Origin: Desulfovibrio sp. MES5
Lineage (GTDB): Bacteria > Desulfobacterota > Desulfovibrionia > Desulfovibrionales > Desulfovibrionaceae
Direction of reading: 5' to 3'
Assembly (NCBI RefSeq): GCF_002237645.1
Contig: NZ_MJUZ01000013.1
Location: forward strand, 1-64,000
Length of the DNA: 64,000 bases
Of this stretch, positions 33,412 through 41,194 are shown piece after piece. How positions within the stretch are numbered: position 1 is the stretch's first letter; each line of letters begins with the position of its first letter. The translations under genes and the position numbers were made by a program. Below the pieces are notes generated by a model. The model worked only from the letters and a program-made list of their open reading frames with translations, was not told the DNA's origin and ran no database searches.

Positions 33412-34401
33412 CTATTTCGACATCATTATATCAGTAAATTTTTTAATGCTGGCTTCTTTTTCAGTCAGCACCTTCTGGTAATCAATTTTGATTCCGCGTT
33501 CAAAGGCTTCTTCACTGGTAGGAAGCTTGTATTCCTTGGGCGGAATGATCCCCTTGCGCACGGGCAATGTGCCCTGCTCTGCCAAAATCTTCTGCCCTTC
33601 CTCAGAGAGAAGATAGTCCACAAACTTCTTGGCGGCCTCAAGGTTGGGAGTGCCCTTGAAGATGGCCACGGGGCTGGGGATTACCAGCATTTCAGGGGGG
33701 TACGCCAGGGCAAGGCTTGCGCCTTTTTTGATTTTATCATTGACGATGTAGTCGACGCCTATGCAGGCAAGAAGGTCGCCCGAAGCGGTATCGTCCACAA
33801 CCTGTCCGGAACCCTTGCCTATACGGCCGCCATTTTTGCTGATTTTTTCAATATACTCCCAGCCGAACTTGTCCACGAGCAGCTGAATGCTCATGTAGGC
33901 TGTGCCGGAAAGCGCGGGATTGGCAATGCCAAAGGCTTTTTTGTATTCGGGCTTGGTAACGTCGCTCCACTGGGTGGGCGCTTGTTTCACGAAGCGGGTA
34001 TTGTACGCAATGCCAAGGGTTCCAAGCCTGACGGCAGTAAACGTGCCATCATAGTCGGGAAAAGGATTGATGAGGTATTGCAGTTCGGGGGATTCGTATT
34101 TTTCCAAAATCCCTTCCGCGCGCATGTTAAAAAAGTCCGGCACTTCGCTTGTCCAGATGACGTCGGCCATAATCTTGCCAGACTGACGCTCCGTGGCCAC
34201 CTTGGCCATAAGTTTGCCAGCGCCCGCAGATTGATAGTCCATGGCGATGTCAGGATGCTTTTTTGTGAATCCTTCCTTGAGGGAACCAATGATGGATTCC
34301 TTCATCGAGGTATAGACAATAAGTTTTTCAGCCGCCATTGCTGAAAATGCCGAAGCAACCAACATGGTTGCCGCAAGAAGAAGGATACTGCATTTTTTCA
34401 T
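33412..34401 (-). CDS. Periplasmic substrate-binding protein of the ABC importer
   Basis: A 329-residue exported protein. The start MKKCSILLLAATMLVASAFS gives a clean signal peptide with cleavage after AMA; GGAG lies upstream, and a frame ten codons longer spoils the signal. The mature part begins AEKLIVYTSMKESI, typical of the AfuA/FbpA and phosphonate-binding families (class II/cluster D-type binding proteins). Further motifs are IMADVIWTSEVPDFF near residue 88 and SGQVVDDTASGDLLACIGVD near 210. I did not recognise the paired tyrosines used by FbpA to hold iron, so 2-aminoethylphosphonate, a polyamine or a metal chelate remain possible. It is the first gene of the importer operon. Confidence 0.85.
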   Translation of the reverse strand: MKKCSILLLAATMLVASAFSAMAAEKLIVYTSMKESIIGSLKEGFTKKHPDIAMDYQSAGAGKLMAKVATERQSGKIMADVIWTSEVPDFFNMRAEGILEKYESPELQYLINPFPDYDGTFTAVRLGTLGIAYNTRFVKQAPTQWSDVTKPEYKKAFGIANPALSGTAYMSIQLLVDKFGWEYIEKISKNGGRIGKGSGQVVDDTASGDLLACIGVDYIVNDKIKKGASLALAYPPEMLVIPSPVAIFKGTPNLEAAKKFVDYLLSEEGQKILAEQGTLPVRKGIIPPKEYKLPTSEEAFERGIKIDYQKVLTEKEASIKKFTDIMMSK

Positions 34402-34507
34402 CAGATATTCACTCCGATTGAGGATTTGCAAAAATGTTATCCCTAGGCCAATGTTTTCATTAATTTTTAAAAGTCCACAGTGGCAAATGCCAAGAGATTG
34501 CTCTTGA

Positions 34508-34589
34508 AGCTGATCATATGTTCAGTGATAACGTAATCCTTGCGGGTTCGCGCAGAAATATAGCAACCGCCTTAAGTAGCTGATCATAT
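34508..34589. promoter_or_regulatory. Two direct copies of a 12-base site upstream of the importer operon
   Basis: AGCTGATCATAT occurs at 34508-34519 and again at 34578-34589, 70 bases apart, about 110-190 bases upstream of the binding-protein start. The core TGATCA is palindromic. Such spacing (about seven helical turns) fits operator pairs, but no known regulator motif was recognised. Confidence 0.35.
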
Positions 34590-35064
34590 TAAAGCAGAAG
34601 TGATATCGGCAGGCGTTCAACGGAAAGATCACGTAGTAAAATGTATTCTTTATCGATTTACATTATTAACTAGCTAAAACAAAAAATTAAGTTCATCAAG
34701 TGCCAATAAACGCAGCAGCGGCAACTCGCAATATAGCGGCATTGAGAGGCTCAGGGGGCCAAGTATGGGCCCAATTTTATATGAAATAAATATGGATGGC
34801 TTTGATGTGATCTGACAGGCTGCCCCTGAAAGGAACGGAAAAGCCTTGTTGATAAAAGCGCAATGACGCCAGCAAGTCGCGCACCCTGCCCGCAAAAGCT
34901 CTCATGAAAAGGTTTACCCAAGGCGTCATAAGGCGCGCAGCCGGGTTCTGGATTTCGCCGCCAAATTCGGCACCATCTTCATGAATTGCAGTGGGTCATG
35001 CGTTTCACGACATACGCGTTACCAAGAGTCGACAGCGCAGGCCGCCGGGGTGGAGCGGCCAAAC
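34590..35064. other. Intergenic region without a clear gene
   Basis: The spacer between the importer operon and the convergent-side NFACT gene has small chance frames only. The part near 34590-34800 is AT-rich. Nothing else was recognised. Confidence 0.4.
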
Positions 35065-35187
35065 CTGCCTGATGCCAGTCTGCCTGATACCCGTCTGCCT
35101 GATACCCGTCTGCCTGATGCCCGTCTGCTGGATCTAAGTCTGCCTGATGCCTGCCTGTCTGCCTGATGCCAGTCTGCTGGATGCAAG
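35065..35187. repeat. Tandem array of a 15-base unit
   Basis: About eight copies of CTGCCTGATGCCAGT (with forms GATACCCGT, GATGCCCGT and CTGGATCTAAGT) follow each other with one 4-base interruption near 35155. The unit is a multiple of three and would encode a five-residue repeat in any frame, but no ribosome binding site precedes it. It ends about 40 bases from the stop codon of the minus-strand NFACT gene. Confidence 0.85.
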
Positions 35188-35227
35188 CAGGCCAAAAAAT
35201 GCTGATGTCGCGCTGCTGCCGCCCAGC

Positions 35228-37150
35228 TTACTCCGGCAGCAGTTTTTCCTCCAGGGTGGCGTCCACGGGCACCTCGCGCGAGGCCAGCACCTTGTCTATG
35301 CGTACGGTGCCCGCCGGGGCATTGCGCATGGGCTTGACGTGGCGCACCTCGGCATACTGGATGCGGGCATGGGCCGCGTCCCTTTGCCAGCTTTTGCTGG
35401 CCGCCAGCGAACCGGCCTCGTCCAGCGTTCGAACAGGCACGTCCTGGCCGCCGTGGGTTCGCCGTATGATGACGTGCGAGCCCGGCCCGTTTTCGGCATG
35501 CAGCCAGATATCGTGAGGGGCCGCCAGTTTACGGGCAGCCAGGTTGCCCTTGGCGTCACGCCCGCGCAGCAGGGCAAAACCGTCCGAGCTGACAAAAAGC
35601 TGTACATTCTTGGGCAGAGCCGCAGGCATGCCCGCAGCAGCGCCCGCGAGGGTTCCGCGCCCGCCTGCCTTGCCGCTTCCCGTTTTGCCAGAGATTGTCT
35701 GGCCGTTGCCCCCCTGACCGCCGCCTGCGCCAAGCAGACTGTCGCGGTGGGCGCGGGCTATGCCCGCCATTTCTTCCTCCAGCGCCATGCGGCGCTGCGC
35801 CAGATGCTCCAGGCCGCGCCAGCCGCGCCGGGCCGTATGGAAGAGCCGCGCCATTTCCTCGCGCACGTTGCGCCGTGGGTCCAGGCGGATCTCGCGGGCA
35901 GGGCTGTGCGCGCCCGCAGCCACCGTAACGCTGAGCGCCCGGTATTCCGCAGGCCATTGCCACAGGTTTTCCTGAAGCGCCAGCGCGTCGGCCTGCGCCT
36001 CGGTCATGGCCGTGAGGCGGCGCTCTTCTTCACGCAGCTTGTCCAGCAATTTTGCGAGCTTGCGCCCGCGCCTGTCCAACGGCAGGGCCGCCTCCTTTGC
36101 CTGCTCTCCAGCGAGTCGCGCCAGCACCATATCCTGCCCGGCTTTTTCCGTGAGGCGCAGCACGTCCGCACCGCACTCTTCACGCAGAACAAGGCCGGAC
36201 GCCCGCTCATCCTCTGCCAGCAGGGCCGCGCACTGCTGCGGCGACAAAGGCCATGCGCTGATGGCCCGAATGGAACGGATGGAGCGGATGGAGCGGGGGG
36301 CGCGGCCAGCGAAAATACCCGTGGCAGCGGCGGTTGCGAAATCGTCGGCAATGGCCGCAATGGAAGGTATGGAAGGGCCGGAACCGCCGGGAGCCGCTGC
36401 ATCCACGGCAGGGGGCAGCCCGCCCGGGAACTCGCCCTTCGAGAACTGCCTGTTCGGAAACTGATCGTCCGTGAGCCGCCTGTCAGCGCCCCCCACCGAG
36501 CTCTCCGCCGCTTGCGGCAGTGCCGGGCCGTAACAGAACACGTCGCCGCCTCCGGCCCGCAAGTCTTCCACCAGGGCCCACTGCTCCGGCTCTTCCAGAC
36601 AGGCCAGGGTGCGCCGCAGCGCCGGAGTGAGCACGGGCCACGCGCGCCAGTCCTGCAGGGCCTGAGCCAGAGTGTCCGGCCCGGGCCAGTCGGGAGCTTC
36701 CTCTTCCGGCGCTTCGCCTTCGGTCAAAAAATGCAGGGACGGCCCTTCCCGCAGGTCCAGCAAAAGCCAGGCGAGCCGGGATGCCTCAGTGTCAGAACCC
36801 TTGCCGCCCTGATCCGCCATCAGCGCGCTGTCGCCTCCGGCCAGCAGAAGCCATATCTGCCGTGCGCAAAACCTGACCACGCAGGACGCGATGCGACGCC
36901 CGGACGCGTATTTTCGCAGGCGCATGATCTGGGCTGAAGGGGCCTTGCCCGCTGTGATGCGGCTGGAGCTCAAAAAGCAGAACGGCTCCTTGCGGGCGTG
37001 CCGCAGGCACAGCTGGCGCTTGCGACCGCCGCCGCCATACCAGGTGAGCACCAGAAGCCCCGGGGCCGGTTCCTGCAATTTTTCAATCCGCGCCCCGGTA
37101 AGCTGGGGCGTCAGGTCTTCACAAAAGCGGCGAAAAAGATGTGCGTCCAT
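35228..37150 (-). CDS. NFACT family protein (RqcH/FbpA-like)
   Basis: A 640-residue protein of the NFACT (Rqc2/RqcH, once called fibronectin-binding) family. Bacterial RqcH binds stalled 50S subunits and tRNA and adds alanine tails to the blocked peptide. The N-terminal domain (MDAHLFRRF, GARIEKLQEP) is followed by a long Ala/Arg-rich middle with predicted helices and a low-complexity stretch (IRSIRSIRAIS near 285), and by the C-terminal NFACT-R domain with LLRGRDAKGN, DIWLHAENGPGSHVIIRR and YAEVRHVKPM. Where B. subtilis RqcH has an Asp-Arg pair needed for tRNA binding, this protein reads FCARQIWLL, so the pair may be absent. There is no Shine-Dalgarno site before the ATG; a terminator-like hairpin ends seven bases upstream. 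dksA lies upstream on the same strand. Confidence 0.85.
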   Translation of the reverse strand: MDAHLFRRFCEDLTPQLTGARIEKLQEPAPGLLVLTWYGGGGRKRQLCLRHARKEPFCFLSSSRITAGKAPSAQIMRLRKYASGRRIASCVVRFCARQIWLLLAGGDSALMADQGGKGSDTEASRLAWLLLDLREGPSLHFLTEGEAPEEEAPDWPGPDTLAQALQDWRAWPVLTPALRRTLACLEEPEQWALVEDLRAGGGDVFCYGPALPQAAESSVGGADRRLTDDQFPNRQFSKGEFPGGLPPAVDAAAPGGSGPSIPSIAAIADDFATAAATGIFAGRAPRSIRSIRSIRAISAWPLSPQQCAALLAEDERASGLVLREECGADVLRLTEKAGQDMVLARLAGEQAKEAALPLDRRGRKLAKLLDKLREEERRLTAMTEAQADALALQENLWQWPAEYRALSVTVAAGAHSPAREIRLDPRRNVREEMARLFHTARRGWRGLEHLAQRRMALEEEMAGIARAHRDSLLGAGGGQGGNGQTISGKTGSGKAGGRGTLAGAAAGMPAALPKNVQLFVSSDGFALLRGRDAKGNLAARKLAAPHDIWLHAENGPGSHVIIRRTHGGQDVPVRTLDEAGSLAASKSWQRDAAHARIQYAEVRHVKPMRNAPAGTVRIDKVLASREVPVDATLEEKLLPE

Positions 37151-37157
37151 AGGTATG

Positions 37158-37179
37158 AAAAAACCCGCCTGAGGGCGGG
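37158..37179 (-). terminator. Terminator-like hairpin directly before the NFACT start codon
   Basis: On the minus strand CCCGCC-CTCA-GGCGGG (37179-37164) is followed by TTTTTT (37163-37158) and then, after seven bases, the ATG of the NFACT gene. It occupies the place of a ribosome binding site. It may end a small RNA or dksA transcript, or attenuate the NFACT gene. Confidence 0.75.
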
Positions 37180-37614
37180 AAAGTTATGCCTTCAGTCCTG
37201 AAGACGATCCGTACGCGCCCCGTAGCCGGGGCGTGGTGCAAGAGCGGGGCATAAAGAACAGCGCGGCGCCCCATAATAAGCCCGGGCCGCGCCTCACAAC
37301 AGACGCGGCCCTTTGGGCGAAAACGGCATGGCGGAATGAGGGGGGCGCAAAGGCCGCTCCTGCTTCTTCAGCCGTGAATGCAAACCCGGTTTTGCCAGGC
37401 GTTCAGCCTCGCACATTGCCAGGTTTTTTGAAGAACCCCGGCAGTTGTTCCACAGGCCATCCGGAAATCCCGGCTGGGCCTCTGGCCCCGGTAGTACTCC
37501 GGCCCCGGTTGAGCCTCTGGCCCGGCCCCGGCTGTGAAGCGGGGTGGGAGCCGTCCGGCACAAAACAGGCGACGCCGTAACCCGCAGGCGACCATGGCCG
37601 CCGCGAACAGCGCC
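37180..37614 (-). other. Structured spacer between dksA and the NFACT gene, possible small RNA
   Basis: A 435-base spacer on the transcribed strand with several GC-rich hairpins: CGCCCCG-GCTA-CGGGGCG near 37217-37234 and GCGCGGC facing GCCGCGC between about 37261 and 37293. Closer to dksA there are repeated blocks of CCGGGGCCAGAGGC (37475-37530). Together with the terminator at 37158 this could be an untranslated RNA of 150-450 bases. I could not match it to 6S RNA, SRP RNA, RNase P RNA or tmRNA. Confidence 0.35.
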
Positions 37615-37977
37615 TCAGTCGCCTCTCAGGTGTTCGTCCTCTTCCTGTTTGGCTTTGCAGTTGATGCACAGCCGCGTCACAGGACGGGCCTTGAGACGCG
37701 GGATGCTGATGTCGTCGCCGCAATCCTCGCAGATGCCATACGTTCCGTCATCAATACGCGTCAACGCTGCCTGAATTTTGCGAATAAGGCGGCGCTCCCG
37801 GTCACGGATGCGCAGGGTAAAGGCGCGGTCAGACTCTGCTGTGGCCCTGTCGGCAGGGTCAGCAAATACTTCATTACTGTCGGTAAGTTCTTCAATGGTG
37901 CTGTCGCCCTTTTGCTGGGCTTCTTCAAGCATCTCTGAAAGAAGTTTGCGAAAATATTCCAGGTCCTTATGATCCAT
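37615..37977 (-). CDS. dksA: DksA/TraR family zinc-finger protein
   Basis: A 120-residue RNA polymerase-binding regulator that works with ppGpp. The start MDHKDLEYFRKLL at 37977 has GGAGG six bases upstream; the 13 extra codons of the open frame are not family-like. Residues 1-70 form the coiled-coil finger, with the acidic tip in FADPADRATAES (DksA uses Asp-x-x-Asp at this place) near 40. The C-terminal zinc finger is C-x2-C (ICEDCGDD) and C-x2-C (LCINCKAKQEE). Length is typical of short DksA proteins of this group. Confidence 0.93.
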   Translation of the reverse strand: MDHKDLEYFRKLLSEMLEEAQQKGDSTIEELTDSNEVFADPADRATAESDRAFTLRIRDRERRLIRKIQAALTRIDDGTYGICEDCGDDISIPRLKARPVTRLCINCKAKQEEDEHLRGD

Positions 37978-38110
37978 GTAATCCTCCGGCGGACGCCGCT
38001 GGGGGCGTAAACACAAACTATTAACGCAATGGATACATATATCTTCAAGCCCTATCTTTGTAAAGCAGACCCTGCGCCTTTATCGGCGTCTTTCGCAGTA
38101 CGGTGGCAGA

Positions 38111-39229
38111 CTATTCCGCATCTTCCGGCGCGGGCTTGTGTTTGCCATGCAGTGACATGGCGAGGCGATCCTTGGCTTCGGCCCTGATAACAGCCTTCAC
38201 ATCATCCCAGAGCGCTTCGCCCCAAGCCTCTCCCAGCCGTTGCGGCGTCACGTCCATCTCAAAGGCCGCGTCGCCCTCGGCCTGCCCCTGCCGCACGCGC
38301 ACGGCCACAGGGCCGCCCGCAGCCACAGCCTTGGGCGCGTAGGAGGCCGCATGGGCCGCCGCGCTTTCCAGCACATGGCGGGGCCAGTCCGCGCCGCAGC
38401 GGGCCAGAGCCATAGGCCCAGCCAGGTCACGCAGGCGCAGCAGCATGTCGTCAGGCTGCATGGCGGCGGCCAGCTTGTCGTTGTCCGCGCTGTTGCGGCC
38501 AATGCAGAGCCAGTAATGGTTGTCGCCTTCATGATGCCAGAACTGACGGCCAAGATTGGCCAGGGTAAAATCCTTGTCGCCAGCTTCGGGCAGCAGGGTG
38601 AGCACGGTCCAGTAGCGTCGGGCGTTTTCTTTTTCCGTCAGGCGGCACCCGCCGCCGGGGGTGGGAATCTCCGTAATGCCCAGCTCCGCCGCCAGATCCA
38701 GCTGATCGCGGCGACCACGGCCAGAAAAGCTCAGCAGGCGGGCGCGGTCCACAAGGCCGCTTTCTTCCATTTGCGTCACCGGCAAATGCGTGGCGCAGAG
38801 GGGCCGCAGCAAAATGCCGCTGACTCCCGCGTCGCGCATGATAAGGTGCAGCGTGTCGCGCCTTTGCGACATGGGCCGCTGCCCAAGCACCTCGCCAGTG
38901 GCGAGCCCCTTGGCCCCAACTGACTCCATATAGAGGCGCGCCTTGCGCAACAGCAGAATCTTGCAGTCCACGCAGGGGTTCATGACCTTGCCGAAACCGT
39001 GTTCAGGCCGCTGACGCAGCATTTCTGCAAAGTCTTCGCCCACATCGCGGCTCACGATGTCCAGTCCATAGACCTTGCGCCAATAGGGCACGGCCTTGGC
39101 AGAGCCGAAAAAGGGCGTGATAAAATGGATACAGCGGACGGTAAGTCCCTGCCGTTCCAGTACCTTGGCCGCCAGGATGCTGTCCAGGCCGCCGGAAAAA
39201 AGCACGATGATGTCAGGCTGATTGCTCAT
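38111..39229 (-). CDS. ThiI-like PP-loop ATPase with C-terminal NFACT-R-like domain
   Basis: A 372-residue protein starting MSNQPDIIVLFSGGLDSILA. The SGGLDS PP-loop near residue 12 marks an ATP pyrophosphatase of the ThiI/MnmA kind, which adenylates RNA or protein for thiolation; NPCVDCK near 88 holds two cysteines. A C-terminal stretch (NHYWLCIGRNSADNDKLAAA, then QPDDMLL and DLAGPMALAR) lines up well with the NFACT-R pattern GRxxxxN...PxDxWLH...GPGSHV seen in the gene at 35228. This suggests a ThiI-NFACT-R fusion, so an RNA-modifying enzyme; the exact target is unknown. The open frame runs 30 codons further, but TATAAT on the minus strand (39314-39309) lies at its front, which favours the internal start. 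dksA follows 133 bases downstream. Confidence 0.8.
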   Translation of the reverse strand: MSNQPDIIVLFSGGLDSILAAKVLERQGLTVRCIHFITPFFGSAKAVPYWRKVYGLDIVSRDVGEDFAEMLRQRPEHGFGKVMNPCVDCKILLLRKARLYMESVGAKGLATGEVLGQRPMSQRRDTLHLIMRDAGVSGILLRPLCATHLPVTQMEESGLVDRARLLSFSGRGRRDQLDLAAELGITEIPTPGGGCRLTEKENARRYWTVLTLLPEAGDKDFTLANLGRQFWHHEGDNHYWLCIGRNSADNDKLAAAMQPDDMLLRLRDLAGPMALARCGADWPRHVLESAAAHAASYAPKAVAAGGPVAVRVRQGQAEGDAAFEMDVTPQRLGEAWGEALWDDVKAVIRAEAKDRLAMSLHGKHKPAPEDAE

Positions 39230-39437
39230 GACCGCGCTTGTATGCCAGACACGCCGCACTGCGCAAGAGGCGGACAGGGGAAATTTCTTGCCAGACGCAC
39301 TATCAATAATTATAGTCAATAAACTGAGTCAATCAGAAAACGCCACTATTGCGGCTACATGTTCTCAACGGGCACGGCACGCCCGTTACGGCGCGCCGCA
39401 ACGCAGACGAGAAACCGGGCCGCAGGGGCAAGGGCAT

Positions 39438-39466
39438 TTGCCTTGCGCCCGGGCCTTTGCTATAAT
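39438..39466 (+). promoter_or_regulatory. Sigma-70-type promoter of recA
   Basis: TTGCCT (39438-39443), a 17-base spacer and a perfect TATAAT (39461-39466) lie 40 bases upstream of the recA start. No LexA box could be identified with confidence. Confidence 0.75.
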
Positions 39467-39505
39467 GATGTGCTTGAAGATATCTTTACCCGGAGCAAAA
39501 AAGCT

Positions 39506-40588
<1,083 letters not shown>

Positions 40589-41194
40589 ACCATTTTCACG
40601 TTGAAGTGCTTGCTTGGCGGACGAAGCATCCCTTGTCTTCATCCGCTTTTTGCGGCGCTTGTTGTCAAAGGAACCTGCGCATGGCGGCCCGGGTCGCAGT
40701 GAACACCTTGTGTTGCGACACACGCTGTTTTTCAGGCGCAGTTTCCCCAAGCACAACGGATGAGCCTTTGTCGCCATGGCGAAGCGTTTCAATGTCTTCG
40801 CCCGTAACGTGCTTCGTCGCATCGGACGAAGCACGTTCGCCCTGCAAGTATTTTCGTGGCGCGGATTTTTACAAAAATCCGCGCGGAGCGGACAGATATT
40901 TTACTATTAACCTGCTCTTCCAGAGCAAAGCACTTTTGCGATGCTTCACATTTCAAAAGTGAATACACGCTCGCTTCGGCGCTTAACCGCACAAATCAAT
41001 TGCGCTTACGCCTTCGCAGCGGGCGACTGCTCACACAGTCGCCAGAGCAGTTTCAAAGAGAAAATGCTCTACAGTCCGGCAAGCCAGCCCGCGCCGTAGC
41101 GGGTGGAACGACCGCGACCGTGACCCTTTACGGCAATGACACGCCCCCCCTGTACGGCGGGGGTCACACCGAGCAGCCTTCATCAGGAGCCCCT
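40589..41194. repeat. Composite repeat region between recA and alaS
   Basis: The spacer is a patchwork of inverted repeats. A perfect 13-bp hairpin lies at 40806-40837 (AACGTGCTTCGTC) and a perfect 12-bp one at 40859-40884 (GCGCGGATTTTT). Pieces related to families A and C occur: ATTTTCACGTTGAAGTGCTT near 40594, GATGCTTCACATTTCAAAAG near 40939 and AGAGCAGTTTCAAAGAG near 41044, followed by AAAATGCTCT. A hairpin of GCGACTG/CAGTCGC type lies near 41020-41045. No gene was accepted here; an open frame upstream of and in phase with alaS is not family-like. Confidence 0.65.

Noticed and set aside
37180..37614. 6S RNA, SRP RNA, RNase P RNA or tmRNA between dksA and the NFACT gene
   Set aside because: None of the conserved sequence blocks of those RNAs could be recognised; it is listed only as a possible structured spacer.
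39327..39332. A -35 box TTGACT for the PP-loop gene
   Set aside because: Only 12 bases separate it from the TATAAT at 39314-39309, too few for a normal sigma-70 promoter; the -10 box was used only as support for the internal start.
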